Below, one piece after another: positions 7,646-16,812 of a DNA stretch of 35,034 nt. Source of the stretch: a virus; the IMG/VR virus record IMGVR_UViG_3300037502_000573, positions 1 to 35,034 of that record; one strand, given 5' to 3'. How positions within the stretch are numbered: the first letter of the stretch is position 1; the number at the start of each line of letters is the position of its first letter. Under the pieces are notes generated by a model, which was not told the origin of the DNA, searched no databases, and saw only the letters and a list, made by a program, of their open reading frames with translations. The position numbers and the translations under genes were made by a program.

Positions 7646-9616
7646 TTAAGAAACCACCACATTCACAGTGCCACCACTGCGGTTAGTAACTGCCAAGAAC
7701 CCATTGGCCAGGGGCACTATGACTGGGTCGCCATCCCTATCTGTAATTACCAATTGTGTTGCACCACCACCGCCACCGATTGCACCCCACTCGGTGCCGT
7801 CGTAACCCTCGAAAGAATCAGCGTCATCATTGAACCGAATCATTCCTGCTGCTGGCGTGCCTGGCCGCTCTGCCTCCGTGCCAACCGACAGTTGGAATGC
7901 GCCAGTCGATCCATCCACCTCGATGCCCAGGTTGTCCCTGGCCGCCTCTGCGTCGGTAATATCAGAGAGGTTATTGGCAGCCACCAGGAACCCGTCCTCT
8001 GGCACATAGGCCACAGTCCAGGCCGACCCTGTGTAGACCTTGATCACATCGTCGTTGGTGTTGAAGTAGAGGTCGCCAGCCTGGAGCGCAGAACTGTCAT
8101 TGCGCACGCTTGGGTCCGAGGACTTGGGTCCAAGGTAGACATCCGAGAAGTTGGTAATGTCTGCCACATTGGTGGCCACTGTCGTGACATCAGCAGATAT
8201 CCCAGCCACTGTGGTCACATTGGCCGCAACCCCAGCCACTGTCGTGACATTGCCGCTGATCCCGGCAACAGTGTTGATATTGCTTGAGTTGCCAGCCACG
8301 CTGGTGACATTGGCAGAGATGCCTGCGACAGTCGTTACATTCCCAGAGATGCCTGCAACAGTGGTGACATTCGCAGCAATCCCGGCCACTGTCCCAATGT
8401 CCGTGGCATCACCGGCCACAGCAGTCACATCAGAATCGATGGCCGCCACGGCCGTGACATCAGCTGCAATGTCTGCAACCGCTCCAACATCCAAGCTGAT
8501 TGATGCGACACTGGCCAGGTCGGAGGTGCTGATTGCAGCCACCGCTGTGACATCAGAATCGATGGCAGCGACCGAGGATATGTCCGGGGCAATCGATGCC
8601 AGGGTGGCAATGTCAGAAGTGCTAAGAGCAGCCACCGACTGAATCTCTGAATCAATCGCAGCCAATGCCGTGATCTCGGAAGACAGCGGTGCCAGGGTCT
8701 GAATGTCTGATGTCACCCCGGCCAGGGCAGAAATGTCTGATGTGCTGAGTGCAGCTACCGCTTGAATCTCTGTGTCAATTGCCGCCACTGCTGGAATGTC
8801 AGCGGAAATGCTAACCAGCGTAGCAATGTCCGAGGTGCTTAAAGCAGCGACCGCTGTTATATCGGAGTCAATTGCAGCTAGGTCTCCAATCTCTGTCGAG
8901 AGCGGGGCCAGGGTGGTGATCTCACTAGAAAGCCCAGCAAGAGTCGCAATATCAGATGTGCTGATTGAGGCAACAGCAGTTATTTCAGAATCAATCGCAG
9001 CCACCAATGGCACGCTCGGTGCAATACTGACAAGGGTTGCGATATCGGAAGTGCTAAGTGCAGCGACTGCAATGATCTCCGTGTCAATGGCGGCCACCGC
9101 AACAAGCTCGTCCTCAATTGCCAGAACATCTTGAATCTCATCTGGCACAGCACCCGGCACCGGGTTGCCATTATTATCAAAAGACAAGAACTTGCCAGCT
9201 CGGTCTGCCGCCCTGGGCAAGGTCATGTTGATGGTGGTCGGGTCAGTCTCTGGGGCCTGCAGGGCACGATTGACTGCCTCGCTGTTCTGCTGGGCAAAGA
9301 TGGTCAGACTGTCCAGCTCAGTGTTCAGACTGTTGGCAAAGAGGTCGCCACCCGTCACAAAGTCCGTGCTGCGCTGAATCGCTCTAGCACCAATGATGGT
9401 GACATTGTCAGTGCCTGCCGTGGCCACCAGGGTCACCGAGCCGGTGCCGTTGGAGTTGATGGTCACAGAATAGTCAGTGGTCAGGGTGAGTTTGGTGTCG
9501 CCCTTATAGACCTCGATATCGGTATTCGCCAGAATCTCAAAGGTGAACGCATACGGCCCAGTCCCGCTGGGAGCGAACACCACTCGTCTGGTGACATTGG
9601 AAATTGGGACTGACAT
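7646..9616 (-). CDS. Tail fibre protein with decapeptide repeat shaft
   Basis: A 656-residue protein. Residues 1-130 resemble the T7-type fibre attachment domain (start SVPISNVTRRVVF, PYAFTFEIL, then TDYSVTINSNGTGSVTL and FANSLNTELDSLTIFAQQ). Residues about 162-487 are 10-11-residue repeats of the pattern V-A-x-I-x-x-D-V/I-T. Residues 488-656 hold a DNLGIEV/AAGMIRFND-type base for the next fibre part and a short C-terminal strand domain. The N-terminus should bind the tail, the repeats form the shaft, and the later gene products provide the tip. A strong AGGAGGT site precedes ATG 9616, the best ribosome site in the region, consistent with a multi-copy fibre. Confidence 0.85.
   Translation of the reverse strand: MSVPISNVTRRVVFAPSGTGPYAFTFEILANTDIEVYKGDTKLTLTTDYSVTINSNGTGSVTLVATAGTDNVTIIGARAIQRSTDFVTGGDLFANSLNTELDSLTIFAQQNSEAVNRALQAPETDPTTINMTLPRAADRAGKFLSFDNNGNPVPGAVPDEIQDVLAIEDELVAVAAIDTEIIAVAALSTSDIATLVSIAPSVPLVAAIDSEITAVASISTSDIATLAGLSSEITTLAPLSTEIGDLAAIDSDITAVAALSTSDIATLVSISADIPAVAAIDTEIQAVAALSTSDISALAGVTSDIQTLAPLSSEITALAAIDSEIQSVAALSTSDIATLASIAPDISSVAAIDSDVTAVAAISTSDLASVASISLDVGAVADIAADVTAVAAIDSDVTAVAGDATDIGTVAGIAANVTTVAGISGNVTTVAGISANVTSVAGNSSNINTVAGISGNVTTVAGVAANVTTVAGISADVTTVATNVADITNFSDVYLGPKSSDPSVRNDSSALQAGDLYFNTNDDVIKVYTGSAWTVAYVPEDGFLVAANNLSDITDAEAARDNLGIEVDGSTGAFQLSVGTEAERPGTPAAGMIRFNDDADSFEGYDGTEWGAIGGGGGATQLVITDRDGDPVIVPLANGFLAVTNRSGGTVNVVVS
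8156..9133 (-). repeat. Coding repeat tract of the tail fibre (30/33-nt units)
   Basis: About 32 tandem units encode the repeating decapeptide. In the upstream half, 10-residue units alternate with 11-residue STSDIA-containing units. In the downstream half, uniform 10-residue TVAGISANVT-like units follow. The DNA units are diverged in third positions but keep length, so the array evolved under protein-level selection rather than by very recent expansion. Confidence 0.85.
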
Positions 9617-9659
9617 TTACACCTCCTGTGCGGAATCTAAGCGTTATCTATTGATAAAT

Positions 9660-12563
9660 CTAGCGTTTGTATTGGCCCTCTTCAGCCTGCAAGTCCTTCA
9701 GCTCCTGGCGCAATTCCTCTAAATCAGGGTCTTCTGCCAGCAGCTGGTCTTTGGCCCTTGAGTAGGCATCGGATATCTCTTTCCTGAGAACATCCTGTGC
9801 CGCCTTGAGATCGACTGCTGCCATATTGCGCAGAGCCTGGCTCTCGCCCAGCTGCTCAATGTTGCTGGCCAGCTGCCCGTCCTGCGTGGCCAGCTCGATC
9901 CACCGAGTGTATTGCTCGGCATTGAGTTCGATCCCGTCAATCTTCTTAGGTGGTTGGTATTGTGGGACTCCGTACTCCACCAGGATTGCATGGGCCATGC
10001 TGGTCGTGCCGTCGCTGCGCTTGACCGGGGAGAACATCTCATAAAGGTTGCCCTTGCCGGCCTTCTTCACCTGGCCGGTAATTGGGTCCAGCATGGGTGG
10101 CAGACTGTCAGAGGTCAGCGGGTTGCGAGACTTGTAATACCCGACTGCTTCCCAGAATCCTTTGACCGCCCCGTCGATTGGGTTTATCTCCTCGCTTGTC
10201 GAGGCCTCTAAAACCTGGCTGCGCTCTGGGTTTGCATATCGCTCTACCGACGCAAGCAGGGATGAGTAGGCACCCAGCGGAGAGCCGCCAATCAGCACCT
10301 CTGTGCCTTGCTTGCTGACCTGGGCAAAGAGGTTATACAAAAGGCTGGGGCCGTCTTTGACATTAGAGGTCAAAACCTTAACAACATCACCAACCCCGGA
10401 AAGCATCGGTTGGTCGCCAAGGTAGGTATAGGTGGCCAGGGAACCGCCCAGCATCAGGCGGCCCATGTCGGCCTCACCGGCTTCCATCATTGAGTATTCC
10501 CCGGCCGTGCCTGCAATGGCCAACAGGGTGGCCACCGGCTCTAGGCCAGCATAGGAGATATAGACCTTGTCTGGCCCCACATTGATCTTGGTGATCTCAG
10601 AGAACCGGGCGATATCCTCGTCGCTGACATCAGACTTATTGAAGACAAAAGAGAAGGGCTGCCAGCCGGTGCCTTCTAGTGCCTTGCGGTCCTCGGTCCT
10701 AAATGGACCATATCCCGTCATCTTGCCCTCAAGGGCATAAGCACCCATACCGAACACCATGCCGCTGCCCAAGGTAACCCTGGCCATTGCCATGTCCCTG
10801 CGGGTGCCACCGGCATTAAAGTCAGACCAAAACCGGGGGCTACCCAGGTTGAGGCCAGGAGTCCTGGCCATGGCCTCCAGCATGATGTTGGTTGGTGTAC
10901 GGACAAATGGCACAAACATCTTCATCAGCGGGTTGCCAAGAAACCGCTGGATTCCCTGCAGTTCTGTCTCCAGCTCACGGGTGAATGTGGTGGTCCTGGA
11001 GAACCCCTTGGCCGCCTCGTCGATATCGTCAGGCGTGTCTGTCAGCACACGGGTGATGGTGGCCTGCATGGCCTTGCTGGCCGTTGCGTCATTCGCACCA
11101 GATGCGATCAATGCTCGGTATTCCTTGTGGCCCTCACGCACCGCCAGGGCATTCAGCTCCATGCGGTAGGCCACGCCCTTGAAGAACTCGTCTTCTGCCA
11201 TCAGGGCACGGCCAGGCAGGGTGACAAAGTTTCCGTAGTAACGCACCCCGTTACTAAGTGCCTTGCCAAAGTCGCTGTCTCCGAATGACATATCAAACGG
11301 ATCACGCCCAGCCCTGGCTGCCTCAATCTTGGTGAATGGATCGGATGACTCGTTCTTCTTGAATGCCGTCACCCCAAAGTCAAAACCTTCCCGCAGGCCC
11401 TGGAGCATACCCACGGCCTGGGCATAGACCTCGTCCCCGGTAATCGCTTCCTCGCCACCAAAGATAGCCTTCCTGCCCTTGCCAATCACACTGGCAACCG
11501 CACGCTCTGGAATCTGCATGGCCGTAAATAGCGTATTGCCTGCAATGTTCTTGGCATGGGTCACCGGGCTGGAGAGCAGGCCATTGATCCAGGTGGTCAT
11601 CCACACATCCACGGCCCGGCCAGAGATTGTCTTCTCGGACAGGGTTGCACGGGCAGAGCTGCTGTCGAGTGCCGTATAGCTCTCTGCCAACTTGTAGGCA
11701 TTGGTCTTGCCGCCAGACTCGTTGAGGATTGCCTCAAGCATCTGGCCACGCTGGGCGGTGGATTGCCGAGCCTGGGAGAAGATACCCAGGGTGCGTGCAA
11801 TGTCTGCCTGCCGGCCACGGGCTGCCTTGAGCAGAACGCCCTCAAGAGCCACTGCCTGCTGGAATTGAACGGCCAAATCATCAGTAAGGGTGCCAGCCTT
11901 CTTGGCCTGCTTAACTTGCTCACCCAGGTCAAAGGCACGCTTGCCCGAGTCCACGATGGCCAGCATCATCTTGTAGGCAAACCGGGGGTCTGCCTGTGTC
12001 TTCTCCAGCGGGTTGATGATCTTGGCCAGGAAAGCCTCGTCATAGCCCTCGTCTGCCGCCTTGGTAGCGATATCCTTGTATGACACCTTGACCAGGTTGT
12101 CGGCCCCGTAGGCCCTGCCGGTGGCCTCGATAAACTGCTTGAGTCCGTCCGAGTCTGTGATCTGGTCTAGGTTGAATGCGGTCTCTTGCACTCCAGCCTG
12201 TATCTGCGCCTGGCTCGGGCTAGGCTTGCCGGTGGTCGGCATTGTGGGTGCAGCCTTGAGTATGTCCTCGGCCACCTTGGGTGGTGCGTCAGGGATTACC
12301 TGATAGGGGCCAACAGTCTCGATTGTCTTGCCGGGCGTGACCACTGGTATTTCAGTGCGCTTGGGTGCGGCCTTGAGAAGACTCTTGATCCCGCCCAGGC
12401 CAAGACCGGCAACTTGCTCTCCCCCTTCTAGGGGCACCGACTCCTGGAATTCAATAGGCTCGGCAGACAGTACATCCGACTCTTGCTCTGCCTTTAGCTC
12501 ATTGATGCCGGCCTGCGCTTCAGCCAGCTCGTCAAGACGGGTCTCTAGGGGTTTGATGGCCAT
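9660..12563 (-). CDS. Large internal virion (DNA-ejection) protein
   Basis: A 967-residue protein, the largest in the genome. It is alpha-helical throughout, with an N-terminal charged stretch, an AAPTMPTTGKPSPSQ linker at about 105-120, a long Ala/Gln/Lys-rich helical region, several glycine-alanine hydrophobic segments that could insert in membranes (around GLLSSPVTHAKNIAGNTLF, VTLGSGMVFGMGAYAL and VATLLAIAGTAGEY), and a coiled-coil-like acidic end. The place after nozzle and two other internal protein genes matches the internal-core/ejection protein of T7-like and pelagiphage genomes. No lytic transglycosylase motif is evident. The role in forming a trans-envelope channel is inference from position and composition. 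Confidence 0.7.
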   Translation of the reverse strand: MAIKPLETRLDELAEAQAGINELKAEQESDVLSAEPIEFQESVPLEGGEQVAGLGLGGIKSLLKAAPKRTEIPVVTPGKTIETVGPYQVIPDAPPKVAEDILKAAPTMPTTGKPSPSQAQIQAGVQETAFNLDQITDSDGLKQFIEATGRAYGADNLVKVSYKDIATKAADEGYDEAFLAKIINPLEKTQADPRFAYKMMLAIVDSGKRAFDLGEQVKQAKKAGTLTDDLAVQFQQAVALEGVLLKAARGRQADIARTLGIFSQARQSTAQRGQMLEAILNESGGKTNAYKLAESYTALDSSSARATLSEKTISGRAVDVWMTTWINGLLSSPVTHAKNIAGNTLFTAMQIPERAVASVIGKGRKAIFGGEEAITGDEVYAQAVGMLQGLREGFDFGVTAFKKNESSDPFTKIEAARAGRDPFDMSFGDSDFGKALSNGVRYYGNFVTLPGRALMAEDEFFKGVAYRMELNALAVREGHKEYRALIASGANDATASKAMQATITRVLTDTPDDIDEAAKGFSRTTTFTRELETELQGIQRFLGNPLMKMFVPFVRTPTNIMLEAMARTPGLNLGSPRFWSDFNAGGTRRDMAMARVTLGSGMVFGMGAYALEGKMTGYGPFRTEDRKALEGTGWQPFSFVFNKSDVSDEDIARFSEITKINVGPDKVYISYAGLEPVATLLAIAGTAGEYSMMEAGEADMGRLMLGGSLATYTYLGDQPMLSGVGDVVKVLTSNVKDGPSLLYNLFAQVSKQGTEVLIGGSPLGAYSSLLASVERYANPERSQVLEASTSEEINPIDGAVKGFWEAVGYYKSRNPLTSDSLPPMLDPITGQVKKAGKGNLYEMFSPVKRSDGTTSMAHAILVEYGVPQYQPPKKIDGIELNAEQYTRWIELATQDGQLASNIEQLGESQALRNMAAVDLKAAQDVLRKEISDAYSRAKDQLLAEDPDLEELRQELKDLQAEEGQYKR

Positions 12564-12565
12564 TG

Positions 12566-12748
12566 CTATGCCTGTGTCATTTGAACGCCGCCAAACATGG
12601 CGGCAATATCAACCGGCTTGCCGGTGGTCTTGGGATCATCACCAGTCTCCCACCAGTCAGGAAACTCAAGCCCTTCCTGCATATACTGATCGCTTTGGGG
12701 GAACTGCTGAAGGAAGTCCTCTTCCTTGAGAACAATGTTTTCAATCAT
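12566..12748 (-). CDS. Hypothetical 60-residue protein between internal virion genes
   Basis: A small acidic protein (60 residues) with aromatic-rich motifs DFLQQFPQSDQYMQEG and FPDWWETGDDP. I recognise no family. It starts inside the stop of the Gp88-domain protein gene (ATGA overlap) and stops two bases before the start of the large internal protein gene. Tight embedding in the ejection-protein cluster suggests co-expression and a possible small virion or chaperone role. Position is the only evidence for that. Confidence 0.6.
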   Translation of the reverse strand: MIENIVLKEEDFLQQFPQSDQYMQEGLEFPDWWETGDDPKTTGKPVDIAAMFGGVQMTQA

Positions 12749-14820
12749 TGCTTTGCCCTTTCGGTGATTTGTTCACCAGTATCCACCTGGGTCGATTTTC
12801 CTTCAACCGCAATATCAATGGTTTTCTTCTTCTGGATGTTGGGGATGATTACCTGGGTGTTGCCAGGAATCAGATCGCCAAACTCATTTTTCCTGAGTTT
12901 CTTGCCATCCTTCAAGAACTGCGGGTCATAAGGGACAAAGAACCCGTTGGATTCTTGCACCGCAGCAGACTCTTTCCTGGTCATTGCCTTGTTCTTGAGG
13001 CCGACAATAACCCCGTCTACTCCTGGCGGCTGCTTATCCATTGGCCTGAAATCATAGGCATCGCCATCAATGACTCGATAAACCTTGCCGGTTGCCTCGT
13101 CTAATACTGTCTCTGGCAATGCCTTCTTGTTGCTGAAGGCCATGGCCACATTGTCACCAGAATCTAGCCGGTCTCTCATCTGCGCCCAGTTGGTATGCGG
13201 GTTATCCACATCCGTGGTCATGCCATTGATGCCTGCCTTCTGTGATGTGCCGGTCGAGCTGTATGTGTAGTGATGGTTTGGTGCTATCGGTTTGTACTTC
13301 ATCTTCGTGTAGTCGTAGAAGAAGACATCCGGGTGCGCCTTAATGATGGCCTCATGCACCTTGGGATCAATATCCGATAGCACATTCAGTCTGATAGCCA
13401 GTGCATTGCCACGCTTCTCAGCGGCCTTCTTAAGGGAAATGATCTCGTTGTGGACCTTAATGGCAAACGCTTCTGGTTCCCGGAACATGGCCTGGGTCAT
13501 TCGGAAGCTGCGCAGGCGAGTGCCCTTCATGGCATCGAGGTCTGCACCACCGCCATAGGCAAAATAGCCACCAGATGTTTTGCCAAGACATTCCTGTGCG
13601 CAGCTGGCCGAATTAGGACAAGTGCTGAACTTGCCAACCTTAAAGGCAGGGGAGATGGCCAGGCCGGCACTCTCAATGTTGCGGCCATCTGGAAGCTCGA
13701 TAGGCACGCTTCCCTCGACACCCTTTTCGGTCTTGAGTAGCTTCCCGTTAGTGGTCAGCAGCCGGTTAACCTTGCCTTGTTTAGAAATGCCAAGGATTGG
13801 CCCTAGTAACTTGTCTGCATCCTGCGCAGTTGTCTTAAGGCCCTGGGCATCAAGCCCGGCCAAGAACTCAATCGCTGCATTAAAAGACTTGGTAAAGTTT
13901 GCCGTTGAGGGTTCCATGGGGAATGGCTGCGCAATCAGGTCTTTGAATGCCTGGTCAGAATAAATCTTTCCCTTTGGCGTTTTGTCGGAAATGTACTGCT
14001 TGATTTCCTTTGCCTGTTTGCCGGTTGGCTTTTGAGCTGTCTTGGCCTCAATGCCCTGCAATATCTTGGTGGCCGACATTCCCTGCGCAATGCCGTCATC
14101 AACAATCTTCGTGATCCTGCTTGCCTGCTGTGGCGTAGCACCCGGCAATGTAAGTGTCGGCTGAACCTGGCCCTCTGGCATAAACGCAGACGGCCGAACC
14201 ACCCCGGCCTGCGCCTCTAGTGTGGCGGGACGCACCATATCAGCGGATGCGCCAGCTACCTGGCCGAGTCCACGGCCAACCAACTTGGCAGCCTTAATAG
14301 CGGTCTCCCCACCACCACCCAACTCACCTACAAATTCAGCGGTTTTGGCAGCTTCTGTTCTGCGCTGGCTTGCACCGGCCGGGATCAATGGCGCACCCAG
14401 CGTTTGATCAAAAAACTTTTTCATGTCTTCAGTGGTGGGCAATCCAGTTGGCTTCTCAAGCCCAGCCAAAAAAGCATCAAGATCACCACCAGATGCGCCC
14501 AGGTCATACAGGCCACGGGCCAGCGAGATGATATCTCCTGCTAAACCAATGCTGCCTTGCACGCCACCCTTGAGCAGGCCGGCAGGAACATCAGCAACCG
14601 AGGTGGCGAACTCGCCAATAGTCATGGGCGTGGCCCCAGCAGGCTCAGTGCCACCGGCCATCTGAGTGGCCACAGCAGTTAAGTCATCAGGTGCAGGGCC
14701 AACCTCTTCTGGCGCAGCAGCTGGAGGAGCAACACCAGTAATGTCAATGCGCATCGGCTGGCGTTCATCCGACAAGTTATCCTGGGCAAGGCTATTGAGG
14801 AACGATTCTTCTAATCTCAT
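12745..14820 (-). CDS. Putative internal virion protein with Gp88-like cysteine-cluster domain
   Basis: A 691-residue protein with two unlike halves. Residues 1-370 are Ala/Gly/Pro-rich and helical, similar in style to ejection proteins. Residues about 380-610 resemble the Gp88 family of phage proteins: SAGLAISPAFKVG, then a cluster C-x5-C-x3-C at Cys401, Cys407 and Cys411, a helical segment with FRMTQAMF, RLNVLSDID, and FFYDYTK at about 500-506. These three cysteines are the only ones I find in the whole protein. Gp88-like proteins have no firm activity that I know of; metal or iron-sulfur binding is a possibility inferred from the cluster. The gene overlaps both neighbours in the internal-protein cluster, so the domain may be packaged in virions and ejected. 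Confidence 0.6.
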   Translation of the reverse strand: MRLEESFLNSLAQDNLSDERQPMRIDITGVAPPAAAPEEVGPAPDDLTAVATQMAGGTEPAGATPMTIGEFATSVADVPAGLLKGGVQGSIGLAGDIISLARGLYDLGASGGDLDAFLAGLEKPTGLPTTEDMKKFFDQTLGAPLIPAGASQRRTEAAKTAEFVGELGGGGETAIKAAKLVGRGLGQVAGASADMVRPATLEAQAGVVRPSAFMPEGQVQPTLTLPGATPQQASRITKIVDDGIAQGMSATKILQGIEAKTAQKPTGKQAKEIKQYISDKTPKGKIYSDQAFKDLIAQPFPMEPSTANFTKSFNAAIEFLAGLDAQGLKTTAQDADKLLGPILGISKQGKVNRLLTTNGKLLKTEKGVEGSVPIELPDGRNIESAGLAISPAFKVGKFSTCPNSASCAQECLGKTSGGYFAYGGGADLDAMKGTRLRSFRMTQAMFREPEAFAIKVHNEIISLKKAAEKRGNALAIRLNVLSDIDPKVHEAIIKAHPDVFFYDYTKMKYKPIAPNHHYTYSSTGTSQKAGINGMTTDVDNPHTNWAQMRDRLDSGDNVAMAFSNKKALPETVLDEATGKVYRVIDGDAYDFRPMDKQPPGVDGVIVGLKNKAMTRKESAAVQESNGFFVPYDPQFLKDGKKLRKNEFGDLIPGNTQVIIPNIQKKKTIDIAVEGKSTQVDTGEQITERAKQ

Positions 14821-16331
14821 TACTCACCCCTCACTTGCTTGCTCAAATTGGTGATTACCTTGATATCTCTATTGTTGACACCGGCCCGTCGTAGGTCTTC
14901 CTTGGTATAGTCCTCCCGGTATTTCAAGCCAGCCTCTTCCAGCTTCTTCTCAAGACGGGCCTTGGCGGCCTCCTGCAGCTTGACATCATCCTGCTGCTTG
15001 CGCCCGGTAACCAATCGCTGGGCAGTCTCAATTGGGTTAAATGCCTCACCAGCTGCAAGCGCACGCTCACGCTCTTCAATGAATTGCTTCTGCACTTCTG
15101 CAGCTCGGGCACGCTCATTGCGGAAACCAGGCACCATTGGATCGGGCACGCCAAGTGATTTGTCAATGTACCGCTTGGCCTCGGTGTAATCCTTGTCGGT
15201 GCCCCTGGCAATCTTCTTGAGTGCATTGGCCTGCTTCCAGCTCATAGCACCAGACTTGGCATAGGCATCAATGGCGGCCTCGCCCATTTGGCCCCGGTCT
15301 ACCATCGACTCAAAGCGGCCATATAGCTCGTCATTGGCACCGCCAACATCGCCCTTGAGGATGGACTGCATCTCGGATGGACTGATGTCATTGATGGCAC
15401 GCAGCCTTTTGATGGCCTCGTTGGGTCCAATGCGGCCACGATAGAGCTGCTCTCGAATGTCCAGCCCGGTGACTTTATTAGCCTCATCTGCGGCCTTGCG
15501 CTCCCGCTCTGTCTGCGAGTAGATGTCTGCCTGCCGCTTGAGAATGCGCTCCCGAACTGCGTCTTTCTCTTCCATGGTCATGGTCGCCCAGACCTGGGAA
15601 TACCGGCCGGCATCATTAGCATCCAACTTGGCCAGCGCAGCAGATGGCCGATCAGCGAACTCAGGCGAACTGAACGCACGCACCAAGACATTATTCCTGG
15701 CGTTGATCGAGGCCTTCTCAAAATCCTGCATTACCTTGTTGGGGTTGCTGGTCTGGGTGGCAATGGCACTCACCCGGCCCCGGCTTTCGCTTACTGCACC
15801 GAGGGCATCCTCGATGCTGGGTGCGGTCTCGTAGATAGTCTCTAGGTTGATCGACTGTGCCCGAATAGCATCATTGGCCGATAGGTCCATTTCTGCCTGA
15901 TATGACTTGACCTGTAGGTCTGCGCTCTTGGCAATGATTGCTCTGCCCTGGCCGGCAATAGTGTTCATGTAGCCATTGGCCTGCTCAACGCTGTACTGCC
16001 CAATTACCTTTGCACCCTGCTGCCCAAGGGCCGTCAGAGTCTCTCGGATAACCTTGGGGTCTTTGAGCTGCCCCTTTTCAATCTGGGCGGTCAGGTTGGC
16101 CAGCTCAACTTGTGCCTGCATCTCCAGGTCAATGCGAGTCTGGATTCCCATCAACTTATTCTGCTGCTCTCTTTGCTTTTGCACCGCACCAAAGGCAAAC
16201 TCGGAGATGCGAGTCAGGGCATCGCCAATTGCCTGCGACTGCCGGGACTCTTCCCGGACATTGGCAAAGTCCATCCTTGGGATGTCTGCCGAGATCAGTC
16301 CAGATTCTTGGTATCTAGGGAGGCGTGCCAT
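14820..16331 (-). CDS. Internal virion protein (helical core protein)
   Basis: A 503-residue, almost entirely helical and charged protein with many Gln, Ala and Arg residues, no membrane segment and no cysteine that I can find. It starts MARLPRYQESGLISADIPRMDF, a style of N-terminus seen in T7 gp15-like and marine podovirus internal proteins, and carries a Lys/Glu-rich C-terminal coiled-coil-like half. Its place between the gp14-like small protein and two further large proteins fits the second ejection protein. The stop of this gene and the start of the next overlap as TAATG. Assignment is by position and architecture, not by a catalytic motif. Confidence 0.7.
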   Translation of the reverse strand: MARLPRYQESGLISADIPRMDFANVREESRQSQAIGDALTRISEFAFGAVQKQREQQNKLMGIQTRIDLEMQAQVELANLTAQIEKGQLKDPKVIRETLTALGQQGAKVIGQYSVEQANGYMNTIAGQGRAIIAKSADLQVKSYQAEMDLSANDAIRAQSINLETIYETAPSIEDALGAVSESRGRVSAIATQTSNPNKVMQDFEKASINARNNVLVRAFSSPEFADRPSAALAKLDANDAGRYSQVWATMTMEEKDAVRERILKRQADIYSQTERERKAADEANKVTGLDIREQLYRGRIGPNEAIKRLRAINDISPSEMQSILKGDVGGANDELYGRFESMVDRGQMGEAAIDAYAKSGAMSWKQANALKKIARGTDKDYTEAKRYIDKSLGVPDPMVPGFRNERARAAEVQKQFIEERERALAAGEAFNPIETAQRLVTGRKQQDDVKLQEAAKARLEKKLEEAGLKYREDYTKEDLRRAGVNNRDIKVITNLSKQVRGE

Positions 16332-16340
16332 GTTTATGCC

Positions 16341-16811
16341 TTAGAAGTTTCTGCTTTCAATTGGGGCCGGTGCCTGGGTGGTTGACCCAAAGCTGGCGGC
16401 CGCAGTGCCGAGCTTTGTCACCGCTCTAAAGGTGGCGGTGCGCCTAGCCGTTGCCCCAGCCTCTCGGTACACAGCAGCCTGGAATGTCCCGGACCGAATA
16501 GCCGCATCTGCGTCTTCCAATAGCCTGGCATACTCACGCCCAGAGGTAGTATCGTTGGCCGCTCGGACAAGGTCTGGGCTACCAGAGAATGGGTCCACGC
16601 CACCGGCATAGGCCTTGGCTGCAATAGCGGCATTAGCCTGCATTCTGCGACGCAGAACATCGTTGGACCGCTGGCCGTACTGGATTGCCTTACGCTGGCT
16701 CTCAACCTCTGTCTGCTGGGCCTGTAGGTTGTACTGGCGTTGCTGGGCCTTGCCGGCCTCAATATCGCCATAGGCACCAGCAACAGCAGAAACAATTGCA
16801 ATGACTTCCAT
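16341..16811 (-). CDS. Small internal virion protein (gp14-like)
   Basis: A 156-residue protein with an N-terminal hydrophobic helix (MEVIAIVSAVAGAYG), a Gln/Arg-rich helical middle (KAQQRQYNLQAQQTEVESQRKA and so on), and a Gly/Ala/Ser-rich end. This matches the small ejection protein that first enters the host outer membrane in T7-like phages. The motif QYGQRSNDVLRRRMQANAA is typical of the family in marine podoviruses. It sits immediately after the tail nozzle gene and 9 bases before the next internal protein gene. Confidence 0.75.
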   Translation of the reverse strand: MEVIAIVSAVAGAYGDIEAGKAQQRQYNLQAQQTEVESQRKAIQYGQRSNDVLRRRMQANAAIAAKAYAGGVDPFSGSPDLVRAANDTTSGREYARLLEDADAAIRSGTFQAAVYREAGATARRTATFRAVTKLGTAAASFGSTTQAPAPIESRNF

Positions 16812-16812
16812 G

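Noticed and set aside
8151-8642. Open frame on the plus strand across the tail-fibre repeats
   Set aside because: It is the antisense shadow of the repeated decapeptide units; the minus-strand frame has the fibre domains, ribosome site and full length.
8156-9133. CRISPR-like regular repeats
   Set aside because: The units are contiguous, diverged in third positions and in frame in a fibre gene, with no spacers.
13202-13210. Second perfect DnaA-box match (TTATCCACA)
   Set aside because: It lies inside a structural gene without other origin features, so a chance match is most likely.
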